Below, one piece after another: positions 25,690 through 34,012 of a stretch of 64,000 nt of DNA. Location of the stretch: NCBI RefSeq assembly GCF_005405265.1, contig NZ_BJDS01000002.1, positions 124,001 through 188,000 on the forward strand, in the 5' to 3' direction. Both the position numbers and the translations under genes were made by a program. This stretch comes from Enterococcus songbeiensis (GTDB taxonomy: Bacteria; Bacillota; Bacilli; Lactobacillales; Enterococcaceae). The notes under the pieces are model-generated. The model was not told the origin of the DNA. It did not search any database and saw only the letters and a program-made list of their open reading frames with translations. The first letter of the stretch is position 1. Every line of letters begins with the position of its first letter.

Positions 25690-26389
25690 AAGCTTCATAT
25701 TCAATGTGATACGGATGCTGCGCCGTATTGTAGACAGCTTCGGAATACTCCACGACTTTCCCGATTCGATCAACAGATTTTCGAATCCGCTTGATGGCAA
25801 TCGTCTCTGTTGTATTTAAGATTTCTTGCTGCTCAGCAGATAAATGCACGGCAGCAAAATCATCTGAGAAAGTTTGAATCTCGTAGCCTTTTCGATGAAC
25901 CAAACGATACAATGATTCTTTTTCAAATTCTTCCTTGCTTATATCGGAAAAATCAATCGGCAAGTAATGGTCGAACAGAATATAAGGCTTTGTTTCTAAT
26001 AAATACAACCGTTGAAAGTGAATACATTTTTCGCCAAAAAAACGGGCAAGGGGTGAATTTTTTTCCAACTGGATTTTATTGAGACCCAAGACTTTTTTTT
26101 CAACGAAAAGATGGGATTTTTCCAAAATTTGTGTAAAGCTGGCTGCTTTGGATAACTTGTTGTAGGGGCGATCACTGAGGACGGTGGTCCCTCTGCCGCT
26201 TTTCTTCTCCACGTATTCATCTGCTGCCAACAATTCGATTGCCTTACGCACAGTAATTTTGCTGACATCAAAGAGTGCTTCTAATTCTGATTCAGTAGGC
26301 AGCATCGAGCCCACGGGATATTTTCTTGAAAAAATATCTGCCTTGATTTTCTCAGCTACTTCTAGATATAACACACGGTTTCTTTTCAT
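25688..26389 (-). CDS. GntR/HutC-family transcriptional regulator
   Basis: A 233-residue repressor. The N-terminal winged helix-turn-helix (about 5-70) has YLEVAEKIKADIFSRKYPVGSMLPTESELEALFDVSKITVRKAIELL. The C-terminal UTRA effector domain (about 85-225) has FSDDFAAVHLS and IAIKRIRKSVD. UTRA domains of this group usually bind phosphorylated sugars. It is encoded upstream of the EIIC/MupG operon on the same strand and likely binds the ACATTATAATGT palindromes there. The ATG at 26389 starts the family-typical MKRNRVLYLEV; upstream extension has no support. It has its own promoter. Confidence 0.9.
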   Translation of the reverse strand: MKRNRVLYLEVAEKIKADIFSRKYPVGSMLPTESELEALFDVSKITVRKAIELLAADEYVEKKSGRGTTVLSDRPYNKLSKAASFTQILEKSHLFVEKKVLGLNKIQLEKNSPLARFFGEKCIHFQRLYLLETKPYILFDHYLPIDFSDISKEEFEKESLYRLVHRKGYEIQTFSDDFAAVHLSAEQQEILNTTETIAIKRIRKSVDRIGKVVEYSEAVYNTAQHPYHIEYEA

Positions 26390-26420
26390 GCTGTCACCTT
26401 TTTCATCCTTCTTTATGGAC

Positions 26421-26449
26421 AGAATACCATTTGCAAAATGAGTTTGCAA
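26421..26449 (-). promoter_or_regulatory. promoter of the first gntR gene
   Basis: On the minus strand TTGCAA, 17 bases and TATTCT lie between the ncRNA terminator and the gntR start, showing that the regulator has its own promoter. Confidence 0.55.
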
Positions 26450-26457
26450 AAAAATAC

Positions 26458-26650
26458 AAAAAAAAGACAACGGAATATTACTTCCGTTGTCTCCAGTACC
26501 ATTGCTGGCAGAGTGTTCCTTCTCCACAAAAGTCCACTCCAGCACCCTACAAATCCGGTAGGCGAGATAAACTCCTGTGCTGCTGTTTGAAAGAGCTAGT
26601 AAACTAGCTGCTTCGGCTCATCGCATGTCACTTACTGTAACACAGATTTA
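26458..26650 (-). ncRNA. structured RNA candidate, about 190 nt, 6S-like layout
   Basis: The gap between two genes is full of complementary segments on the minus strand: GCTAGT/ACTAGC, CAGCAC/GTGCTG enclosing CCTAC/GTAGG, GAGTG/CACTC and CAGTA/TACTG closing the whole. A strong terminator follows (26466-26475 with 26482-26491, then eight Ts). TAGTAT near 26657-26662 could be the -10. The size and the rod with a central open region resemble 6S RNA. The gene downstream has its own promoter, so this appears to be an independent RNA. The 6S identity is a guess from shape, not from a database match. Confidence 0.5.
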
Positions 26651-26676
26651 TTTTTGATACTACCCTTTTTTGCAGA

Positions 26677-27633
26677 TTACTGGAAAGCTGTCCATTCTTT
26701 GTACAAATTTTCCATGGTCGCCACCGTGTGTACTGTCAATTCTTCCGTCATCCATGGACTTGTCAGCAGCTTTTTGTTCAAACACTCATTGACGTGATCG
26801 ACTTCAAAAACAAATTCACTCTCTTGTGGGAATGAAAAGTTTTCATGATGAGTCGATAGTTCAATCGTTGCTTCCGCAGATTTCCAGAAATTTGGAATCC
26901 GAATAACGCCTTGATCCCCATAAATCACCAACTCGTTTGGCAATAAAAAATCAACGGTAATAAAAAGATTGCCTAAAATTTCGTTGCCAAAGCGAACACT
27001 TACATCACATTGAGAATCCGTTTCTTGTGTAAAGGAAGCCGTTCCTGTTGCCTCGCTAGTGAGTGTACCTAATAAGAATTGCATCACCTGTAATGGATAG
27101 CTGCCGGAGCCGCGAAAAGCACCACCGCCTGCTGCCAACCGCCAAAACCATGAGATTTCCTCCGCATTAGGAGAAGAAATCGTTGCCCGCAGTAAACGAA
27201 TTTTTCCTATTTCACCATTTTCGATTCGTTTTTTCACTTCTTGAATGACCGGCAAGAACACCGCTTTTTGTGCTTCCATCAAAAAAACATGTTGCTCTTT
27301 TGCTAAGTGAAATAATTCTTTTGCTTCCTGGGCTTTCAAGGTAAAAGGCTTTTCCAGTAAAACGTGCTTTCCATGCAGCAACGCCTGCTTGCAGATTTCA
27401 TAATGGGTTTTATTATAGGTGGCAATATAGACGATATCAATGGTTGAATCCTGAAACAATTCTTCATAGCTACCGTAGGCTGTCGGAATTTCAAGTTCCT
27501 TTGCCATTTTTTCGGCCCGTTCTAATTCACGAGCAGCAATCGCCGCCACTTCCCCCTCACGGCTTTCCTTAACTCCGGCAACAAACCGAGGGACGATCCT
27601 TGCTGTACTGACGATACCGTATCGAATACTCAT
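26677..27633 (-). CDS. Gfo/Idh/MocA-family oxidoreductase
   Basis: A 318-residue NAD(P)-dependent dehydrogenase. The N-terminal Rossmann domain begins MSIRYGIVSTARIVPRFV; the usual GxGxxA is replaced by a GIVSTARI form, as in dihydrodiol-dehydrogenase-like members. The catalytic motif EKP is in HVLLEKPFTLKAQEA (about 92-106). The C-terminal domain (about 125-318) is of the GFO_IDH_MocA_C type. The substrate, a sugar or polyol, cannot be told from sequence. It ends just before the ncRNA candidate and is not evidently part of the neighbouring operon. Confidence 0.88.
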   Translation of the reverse strand: MSIRYGIVSTARIVPRFVAGVKESREGEVAAIAARELERAEKMAKELEIPTAYGSYEELFQDSTIDIVYIATYNKTHYEICKQALLHGKHVLLEKPFTLKAQEAKELFHLAKEQHVFLMEAQKAVFLPVIQEVKKRIENGEIGKIRLLRATISSPNAEEISWFWRLAAGGGAFRGSGSYPLQVMQFLLGTLTSEATGTASFTQETDSQCDVSVRFGNEILGNLFITVDFLLPNELVIYGDQGVIRIPNFWKSAEATIELSTHHENFSFPQESEFVFEVDHVNECLNKKLLTSPWMTEELTVHTVATMENLYKEWTAFQ

Positions 27634-27672
27634 CTTTTCTCCTTATACTCTTTTTGGTTCGGCGCAATTCAC

Positions 27673-28068
27673 CTAAACAATCGATAATTTTTCATCAATT
27701 TTGATGGCTGCTTTGACGGATTGGATTACCGTACAGCTTTTGATTGTTTGATTCAAAACCCGTCCCAAAACCTCGATATCGGTAGATGGATTCTTGATTT
27801 TAAAATGAACATTGACTTCGCGAACAATATTCGGTTTTTCATCCTCCATCAACCAATCCACATCCACCCGCAGATCGTCATAGGTAATTTTGCGATTTTC
27901 TAAAATAATTCGCATCACCCCAAAACTACAACTGGAAATTGATGTCGCCAGCAGTTCAACCGGACTGATGTCTTGTTCTCCGTGTCCGATTCGTACCTGA
28001 TTTCCTTTATGATTTGTGCCAATCATCCCTTGCTCATCAGCAGTTAAATCTAAATGTCGTTTGATCAT
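27673..28068 (-). CDS. OsmC/Ohr-family protein
   Basis: A 131-residue protein of the OsmC family, which reduces organic hydroperoxides through two cysteines. Here VELLATSISSCSFGVMRIIL holds a cysteine (about Cys47) in the first helix, and a second cysteine occurs in TIKSCTVIQSV (about Cys111). Together they match the reactive pair of the YhfA-like OsmC subgroup. It has normal length with no signal peptide. It lies alone between the oxidoreductase and the TVP38 gene. Peroxide detoxification is the likely role. Confidence 0.85.
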   Translation of the reverse strand: MIKRHLDLTADEQGMIGTNHKGNQVRIGHGEQDISPVELLATSISSCSFGVMRIILENRKITYDDLRVDVDWLMEDEKPNIVREVNVHFKIKNPSTDIEVLGRVLNQTIKSCTVIQSVKAAIKIDEKLSIV

Positions 28069-28143
28069 ATAGCTTCTCCTTTTTGCTAGAAATTTTCTTT
28101 AGTATAACAAGCCATCGTATTTTAGCAAAAGTTTTGCTTTTCC

Positions 28144-28746
28144 TCAGAGCAGACCTTCAATTTGTTGGAACAAATACAACATCAAAAGTCCATAGATAGC
28201 AATAGACCATGGTTTAAAAAAGAGAATGATTTTCAAAAAATCTTTAAATGAAATCGTTGTTAAACCGGCGACTAAGCAAACAATATCATCCGGAGCAAAA
28301 GGAATCAGCAAGGTAATAACCAAAAAACGTTTGATGGTTTTTTGATTATTATCCAATATTTTTTGAAATTGATTGAATTTTTTGGCAGTCAAAAAAAGTT
28401 TTGCCACCTCGATGCCGTACTTGCGTATCAATAAAAAGCCTATAATTTCCCCAATCACCAGACCAATGTAACTATAGATAACACCAAAAAGCGGTCCGAA
28501 CATAACCATTCCAGCTACCGTTGAGATACCGCCGGGAAGAATCGGAATCACTACTTGAATCAATTGTAACAGAATAAAAACCAGCACAGCATAATTGCCA
28601 AAGCGCCCAATAAAGGCCTGTAGCGATTGTGCCGAATCAAAAATTCCCACGTGCCGCCCATAAAGCGCCAGACCAAAGAAAAAGAGCAGCCCAATAATCG
28701 GCAGCCATTGAAATAGCCGGTTTCGTTTTGAATTTTCCTCCATCAT
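28144..28746 (-). CDS. TVP38/TMEM64-family membrane protein
   Basis: A 200-residue integral membrane protein of the DedA/TVP38 (VTT domain) group, with about five to six hydrophobic segments. Family-typical stretches are IPILPGGISTVAGMVMFGPLFGVIYSYIGLVIGEIIGFLLIRKYG and LLIPFAPDDIVCLVAGLTTISFKDF, the latter containing the conserved re-entrant loop 'F.PDD'. Some family members are lipid scramblases or undecaprenyl-phosphate flippases, but the TVP38 branch is undefined. It stands alone, with a terminator of the next gene upstream. Confidence 0.88.
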   Translation of the reverse strand: MMEENSKRNRLFQWLPIIGLLFFFGLALYGRHVGIFDSAQSLQAFIGRFGNYAVLVFILLQLIQVVIPILPGGISTVAGMVMFGPLFGVIYSYIGLVIGEIIGFLLIRKYGIEVAKLFLTAKKFNQFQKILDNNQKTIKRFLVITLLIPFAPDDIVCLVAGLTTISFKDFLKIILFFKPWSIAIYGLLMLYLFQQIEGLL

Positions 28747-28799
28747 ACACCAACCTTAAAAAGATATACCTAGTATACCTTGTGTTGCCCAAAATAAAA

Positions 28800-28826
28800 A
28801 CCCGTTCATTTTTAAGATGAACGGGT
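28800..28826 (-). terminator. terminator of the M42/glycosylasparaginase operon
   Basis: ACCCGTTCAT (28800-28809) and ATGAACGGGT (28817-28826) are followed by Ts on the minus strand. Confidence 0.88.
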
Positions 28827-28839
28827 GATGAGAGAGTCC

Positions 28840-29925
28840 TTAACTTGAACGTAACGCCTCTTTAAACTGAGAAAGATCCTCATAAGTTAATGAACAGATA
28901 AAATTGGTCAATAAACGGATTGTCTGCCGGTAATCCTCCAGATGAACAATCAAACGAGAAGAATGCATGTATCTTGTTGGAATAGATAGTGTCATTGTTA
29001 CGACACCATCCATCGCTTTATGAATATTACAAGCATCTGTCCCACCTACTGTCATAAAATCAAAACGAATATTCAGCTGTTCTTGCTTGGCAATTTTCTC
29101 CATTTTTTCAAATAATCCACGGTTAGCAATGGTCAACGAATCTAAAAAAGATAGAACACAGCCTCCCCCAAGGGTTAATCCCCCCTGATCAAAAGGAGTA
29201 TCTTCTGCCGTTGTCACATCTAATGCAATCGCAACATCCGGTTTGATAACGTGTGTCGCAGTTCTGGCACCACGAATGCCAACTTCTTCTTGAACACTTG
29301 CTGCAAAAAAGACATTTGCTTCAGATGACAGAAACGCTAGATTTTTTAAAACCTCTAATCCAACACCAACACAAACTCGATCATCCCAAGCTTTTCCCAT
29401 GATATAATCGGGATTATTCATTTGGCGAAATTGCGTATGGGGTGTTACCATATCACCGATATCGATTCCTAACTTCTTAACAGCTTCACTATTTTCAACA
29501 CCTAAATCCAGATAGAAATTTTTTGCTGAAATCACTCGATCTTTTTCTTCTGTAGACATCCCGTGTGGCGCACGACTTCCAACAACTCCAACAAATTTTT
29601 CACCTGTGATAGTCGTGACACGCATTTCTTGTGCAGGCATTACATGTCCCCACCAACCACCGATTGGCAATAGTTCTACAAATCCTTCACTTGTGATGTT
29701 CTTAACCATAAAACCAACTTCGTCCATATGTGAGGACAACATAACTTTAGGTCCATTTCCTTTTCTATTTAAAATGACAGAGCCTAAATTATCATACATG
29801 ATCGTATCAGAAAAGGGTTTTCCATAGCTACTTACGATGCGCGAAACTTCTTTTTCACATCCGCCGATTCCGTCTGCTTCACTTAAATTTTTCAATAATT
29901 CAATATCAATATCCTTGATTTTCAT
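28840..29925 (-). CDS. M42-family aminopeptidase (complete active site)
   Basis: A 361-residue metallo-aminopeptidase of the M42 (TET/FrvX/PepA-like) family, cytoplasmic and probably dodecameric. Ligands can be read directly: His66 (LSSHMDEVG), Asp181 (AWDDRV), catalytic Glu213 and metal Glu214 (QEEVGIRGA), Asp236 (LDVTTAEDTP) and His321 (TRYMHSSRL). It is the last gene of the operon AGA-EIIC-GrdB-like-M42-M42. It would release N-terminal amino acids from peptides, consistent with breakdown of an imported peptide or amino-acid conjugate. A degenerate paralogue lies immediately upstream. Confidence 0.92.
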   Translation of the reverse strand: MKIKDIDIELLKNLSEADGIGGCEKEVSRIVSSYGKPFSDTIMYDNLGSVILNRKGNGPKVMLSSHMDEVGFMVKNITSEGFVELLPIGGWWGHVMPAQEMRVTTITGEKFVGVVGSRAPHGMSTEEKDRVISAKNFYLDLGVENSEAVKKLGIDIGDMVTPHTQFRQMNNPDYIMGKAWDDRVCVGVGLEVLKNLAFLSSEANVFFAASVQEEVGIRGARTATHVIKPDVAIALDVTTAEDTPFDQGGLTLGGGCVLSFLDSLTIANRGLFEKMEKIAKQEQLNIRFDFMTVGGTDACNIHKAMDGVVTMTLSIPTRYMHSSRLIVHLEDYRQTIRLLTNFICSLTYEDLSQFKEALRSS

Positions 29926-29941
29926 TCTTCAAGCCCCTTTT

Positions 29942-31009
29942 CTATCTATTTTCTTCCTTAAAAGCTTGAATTTTCTCAACAGTTAATTCTTGAATGAAAA
30001 ACATAAGACCTCTTACTAGGCTTTGATAATCTTTAAATGAAACAATCTGACTTGGTGTATTCATATTTCTTACAGATAATCCTAGCAGCAGCGTGGGACA
30101 GCCTGTCCGCAATTTATTTATCCAACCTGCATCAGAATCTTCCAACGAATAATGAAGCTGATAAGAAACTTCATGTGCTTCACACGTTTCTTTCATTGAT
30201 CGCAATAAATACCGATTAGGTAATACAGTTGTATCGTAATAGGTTAATAAAAGACCTCTCCCGATAGTTCCTGATTTTTCTTTGATTTCTTGGTAATCCA
30301 TTTCCTTTTGTGTATCGAGAATAATTGCCAAATCTGGTTGCACAAGATTTGTTGCAGTCTGTGCTCCTCGAAGCCCAACTTGTTCTTGAACCGTACAGCC
30401 CACATAAAGATCAAATGGCAGAGAACCCTTCAGTTGATTAACTTGCTTTAGGATGTCTACAGTTTGGCTGACATTGATACGTCCATTCCAATTATGACTA
30501 AAAAGATGTCCTGTAGCATTTTTATAAAATCCATTACTAAAAGTAATCATATCCCCAATCTCAACATCCGCATCCTCAAGCTCTTTATTTGAGGTATATC
30601 CGAAGTCTAAAAGAACTTCATTTTTTTTGTTTAATACTTCGCCGCCTTTTTGACATAAAATCGTTCCCAAAAGACTTTCACCATTTCGAGTAGATAAACG
30701 GCATTTTTGTCCTAATAAAGCGTTCTTTTCGACTTTTCCCAATGCCAATCCACGAATTAAACCATTTTTTTGTATTTCTTTTACGACAAATCCAAGTTCA
30801 TCCATGTGTGCTGTAATCATTACTCGCAGATTTTTTCCTTCATGTTTACTTCGAACCACTGCATAGATGGAGCCGAGATTATCGTAAATAATCTCGTCAC
30901 AGTAAGGGGTATATAGATTTTTTAAAAGATTGGAAATATACTTTTCATTCCCGGATATCCCCGGTGTATCAACAATTGTATTTATTTGTTGCAACAACTC
31001 ATTTGACAA
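29942..31009 (-). CDS. M42-family paralogue with altered metal site
   Basis: A 355-residue M42-fold protein. Counting from the TTG start at 31009 (AAGGTG upstream), the first ligand His68 (TAHMDELG) and Asp232 (ILDTQKE) remain. The other ligands are replaced by neutral look-alikes: the DDR aspartate by Asn175 (NWNGR), the metal Glu by Gln210 (VQEQVG) and the final His by Asn317 (NMNTPS). The catalytic Glu209 is kept. It probably lacks ordinary two-metal peptidase activity. It could be a regulatory partner of the intact paralogue 16 bases downstream, or have a different activity. Reading frame and length are otherwise intact. Confidence 0.85.
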   Translation of the reverse strand: MSNELLQQINTIVDTPGISGNEKYISNLLKNLYTPYCDEIIYDNLGSIYAVVRSKHEGKNLRVMITAHMDELGFVVKEIQKNGLIRGLALGKVEKNALLGQKCRLSTRNGESLLGTILCQKGGEVLNKKNEVLLDFGYTSNKELEDADVEIGDMITFSNGFYKNATGHLFSHNWNGRINVSQTVDILKQVNQLKGSLPFDLYVGCTVQEQVGLRGAQTATNLVQPDLAIILDTQKEMDYQEIKEKSGTIGRGLLLTYYDTTVLPNRYLLRSMKETCEAHEVSYQLHYSLEDSDAGWINKLRTGCPTLLLGLSVRNMNTPSQIVSFKDYQSLVRGLMFFIQELTVEKIQAFKEENR

Positions 31010-31020
31010 TATAGTCACCT

Positions 31021-31548
31021 TCAATAACAATATTTTTGAACAAATTCACCTGTATCAGCTTTCTGGTACTTCAATTGACAAAGCTTTAAGATATTTTCCA
31101 GCGAATCGGTCAATCCGGTTCCACCTTTTTTTGGCATCTTTATGATGTCTATTTTATCTTTGTAGGATTGAATCACATCTGAACATTCTTGTGACATTGC
31201 AGCAACAACAGGAATCGGTTTAGTCAGTTTAGTTTGGATAGTTTCAGCTGTTATTGCTGCCATTTTCGCATAATCTGCATAATTGAAGCATGGTCCGCAA
31301 ATAATCGCATCAGGAGCTAACTGCTTGACCATTGCTGCCATTTTCAATGAATTATTTGTTGCATCTTGCAAAAAAAACTCATCCCCACTATATAAGGTCG
31401 CAATAATCTCTCCATCAACATCTGAAAGATGTTTTTCAAACATTTTTGCTGAGCCAATAGCAATTCTTTGCCCGCCCAGTGGTTGACCGCCCTGCTCTTT
31501 GCCCCCAAGTCCTGCTTGGATTTGATCTAAAATAAATAATAACTTCAT
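31021..31548 (-). CDS. GrdB-like fold protein, short form
   Basis: A 175-residue protein resembling the N-terminal part of glycine/sarcosine/betaine reductase component B (GrdB, about 430 residues). It has MKLLFILDQIQAGLGGKEQGG, IIATLYSGDEFF and PDAIICGPCFNYADYAKMAA, the last matching the 'GPAFN.G.YG.A' segment of GrdB. The C-terminal region that carries the selenocysteine in GrdB is absent, and no other grd genes are present, so it is not a working reductase of that type. Two cysteines (CGPC) sit at the usual GPA position. It is embedded between EIIC and the M42 genes. The function is unknown. Confidence 0.7.
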   Translation of the reverse strand: MKLLFILDQIQAGLGGKEQGGQPLGGQRIAIGSAKMFEKHLSDVDGEIIATLYSGDEFFLQDATNNSLKMAAMVKQLAPDAIICGPCFNYADYAKMAAITAETIQTKLTKPIPVVAAMSQECSDVIQSYKDKIDIIKMPKKGGTGLTDSLENILKLCQLKYQKADTGEFVQKYCY

Positions 31549-31567
31549 CTTATCACCCTATTTTCTT

Positions 31568-32908
31568 TTATAGATCCTCTGTAGAAATCCCATCAAAGGA
31601 CAGTTCTTTCTCTTCTTTTTGTTTTTGTGCTTCTGCTTCTTCCTTCAAATATTGTTTATCCAATGCTTTGATAAACGGATAATAAATGACACATCCTAAA
31701 GCCAACAATCCTAGTTGCCAAATTGCTGCAAACCAACTGCCAGTGCTTAGATAACCGGAAAATCCGATTGGTGTGGTCCAAGGTAGTGAGACACCAGTCG
31801 TATAGGGAATCAAACCAATTTTTGTAGCAATCGTGGATAGAATCAGATTAATCGTTGGAGTCAGGATAAATGGGATAATAATAATCGGATTCAAAACAAT
31901 TGGCAGTCCAAAAATAATCGGTTCATTGATTCCAAATATTCCGGGAACGAGTGACAGTTTTCCTAACTCTTTGATTCGTTTTGATTTACAAAACAGCATC
32001 ATCACAATAATTAATGAGAGTGTTGATCCGCCACCACCAAAGTTTGTAAAGAAATTAGAGAATGGATCCGTAAAAATATTAGGAAGAACTTGTCCACTTT
32101 GAAAGGCATCTAAGTTTTCCATCGTCAAAATTTTTGTGACAGGAGCAAAAACCGAATTTGCCACAGCCGGTCCATTGATCCCAAAGAACCAAAAAACTGT
32201 ACAAGCCAAACTATAAATAATTTGAGCAGTAAGCGTATTCCCCGCTCCTTTTAATGGCGTTTGTAAAAGCTGGAAAACAAAGTTATGTGCTGTCTCAAAA
32301 GAAGTTAATCCAAATAGAATATTGATAATAAAGAATAAAAGCATGACGATTGCACTGGGGATTAATGCTGCAAAAGATTTTGTTACTGCAGGTGGTACAC
32401 CGTCAGGCATTTTTATTGTCCAGCCTTTTTTCGTTGTGTAAGTATAGATTTCTACTGAAAGTAGCGCAACAACTAAACCAACAAATATACCGTTTGTACC
32501 TAGATGTTCAAAGGACAGTCCGCTTACAGGATCCTCCACACCTTCAATAAAAATTTTATTAGGGGTTAAAATCAAAAAAGAAATAACAGCAACTACCGCC
32601 GATTGGATTGCATCGCCTTTCTTTTCTCTTGCATAAGCATACGCCGTACCTAAACAAGAAAAGAAGCCAACAGTATTAAACGCTGAACCAGAAACGCGTG
32701 TAACCCAGCTTTCCCAACCAACGCCAAAAAATTGAGCCCAAAATTCCGACCAACCAGTAATTGGAAAATTTGCAATCAATAGAAAAATTGATCCCACAAT
32801 AATTAATGGAGTTGAAATCAAAAATCCGTCACGAATCGCAATCAGAATTTTATTTTGACCTAGTTTTACTGCTAACGGCATTAAAACATCTTCTAATTTA
32901 CCAAACAT
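31568..32908 (-). CDS. PTS EIIC component, Lac/cellobiose family
   Basis: A 446-residue Lac-family EIIC. It starts MFGKLEDVLMPLAVKLGQNKILIAIRDGFLISTPLIIVGSIFLL and contains MKMPDGVPPAVTKSFAALIPS and VPGIFGINEPIIFGLPIVLNPIIIIPFI. There are about eight to ten membrane helices and a charged tail (KQKEEKELSFDGISTEDL). EIIA/EIIB genes are not nearby. The operon partner upstream is a glycosylasparaginase, so the substrate may be an N-linked sugar-asparagine conjugate or a related glycoside. That is an inference from neighbours. Confidence 0.92.
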   Translation of the reverse strand: MFGKLEDVLMPLAVKLGQNKILIAIRDGFLISTPLIIVGSIFLLIANFPITGWSEFWAQFFGVGWESWVTRVSGSAFNTVGFFSCLGTAYAYAREKKGDAIQSAVVAVISFLILTPNKIFIEGVEDPVSGLSFEHLGTNGIFVGLVVALLSVEIYTYTTKKGWTIKMPDGVPPAVTKSFAALIPSAIVMLLFFIINILFGLTSFETAHNFVFQLLQTPLKGAGNTLTAQIIYSLACTVFWFFGINGPAVANSVFAPVTKILTMENLDAFQSGQVLPNIFTDPFSNFFTNFGGGGSTLSLIIVMMLFCKSKRIKELGKLSLVPGIFGINEPIIFGLPIVLNPIIIIPFILTPTINLILSTIATKIGLIPYTTGVSLPWTTPIGFSGYLSTGSWFAAIWQLGLLALGCVIYYPFIKALDKQYLKEEAEAQKQKEEKELSFDGISTEDL

Positions 32909-32954
32909 ATTTTTCCCTTCTTTCTAAAAAATAGCAAAATAATTACAACCATTT

Positions 32955-33902
32955 CTAAACCGGTGCTTTGATTCGTTTTTCATACGCATCCAGCCATTCC
33001 TGTGTGATTGGTTCAATCACCGTTGTCTGATTTTCACCGGGATGTGCGATGAAAATTGCGGCTGCCGTTTTTTCGGTTGCGACGCTGAATGTAAATTCAA
33101 CATTTGTGGCAACGCCCCATTGTCCCTCCTTATTCAATGCGATTAAAGAAAAGGCACCAGCTTTTCCATATCGTTTTTTTAAGCGCTCACTAAATCCATA
33201 TACGGCTTGGTCACATGCTTCTTGCGGTGTGCAGCCTTCGCTCATCAAACGAACAATTTCATAGGACAGACACCCTTTCATCAAATCCTCTCCTAACCCA
33301 GTTGCAGCAGCTCCGCCGATTTCACTGTCTACATAAAATCCAGAACCTGAAAGAGGAGAATCGCCGACTCGTCCGCTTTTTTTCATAAATAAACCAGAGC
33401 TTGAAGTTCCGGCAGCCATTCCTGCTAATTGATCCAACGCAACGACTCCTACCGTATCATGTCCATCATAAGGATTTAGATGATTTTTGGTGACCTCCTC
33501 TACTCGTTTTTCCCAAATCGTTTTTGCCCGTTCAGTCAGCATCGCTTTTTCTTCAAAGCCTTCTTCTTTGGCATAGTTCGATGCACCTGCACCGATTCGG
33601 AAGCTGTTGAATTTTTCTTTGCTTAGTTTTCTTGCGACTGCGATAGGATTTTTAATGTCTACAATACCGGCTACGGCACCGATTTCAAATGTATTGCCAT
33701 CCATAAAAGCGGCATCCATTTCCAGAATTCCTTTTTCATTCGGCAACCCGCCGTACCCCACTGATTTATAGTAGGGATAGTCCTCTACTTTTTTGATCGC
33801 CGTTTCAATGGCATCCCCTGCCGTTTGTTTTTCCAGCAATAATTTTTTGGCAGCCAAAACACCATCGTGCGCCATCCGCCATGTTGCAATAATTCCCCAC
33901 AT
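32955..33902 (-). CDS. N4-(beta-N-acetylglucosaminyl)-L-asparaginase family hydrolase
   Basis: A 315-residue Ntn-hydrolase of the glycosylasparaginase family, which cleaves the GlcNAc-asparagine bond and is activated by self-cleavage. The new N-terminal nucleophile is Thr150 in DGHDTVGVVALD, followed by GTSSSGLFMKKSGRVGDSPLSGSG (substrate-binding Arg and Asp) and GGAAATGLGEDLMKG. There is no signal peptide, so it acts in the cytoplasm on an imported substrate; lysosomal and Flavobacterium homologues are exported or sorted. It is first in the operon and lies downstream of the operator/cre promoter. Confidence 0.9.
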   Translation of the reverse strand: MWGIIATWRMAHDGVLAAKKLLLEKQTAGDAIETAIKKVEDYPYYKSVGYGGLPNEKGILEMDAAFMDGNTFEIGAVAGIVDIKNPIAVARKLSKEKFNSFRIGAGASNYAKEEGFEEKAMLTERAKTIWEKRVEEVTKNHLNPYDGHDTVGVVALDQLAGMAAGTSSSGLFMKKSGRVGDSPLSGSGFYVDSEIGGAAATGLGEDLMKGCLSYEIVRLMSEGCTPQEACDQAVYGFSERLKKRYGKAGAFSLIALNKEGQWGVATNVEFTFSVATEKTAAAIFIAHPGENQTTVIEPITQEWLDAYEKRIKAPV

Positions 33903-34012
33903 AATATGAGCTCCTTTTTCGTTTTAATGGACTGCACTTTCTGTCAATATACTCAGCTAGGATTCCAGTCCTATCAGCTTTCTTACTAAATATAGAACAA
34001 TAGATCTTTTGT

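Noticed and set aside
26458-26650. T-box or riboswitch leader of the GntR gene
   Set aside because: No T-box core (GGTGG-ACC element) is seen, and a separate promoter for gntR lies after the terminator, so a stand-alone RNA is more likely.
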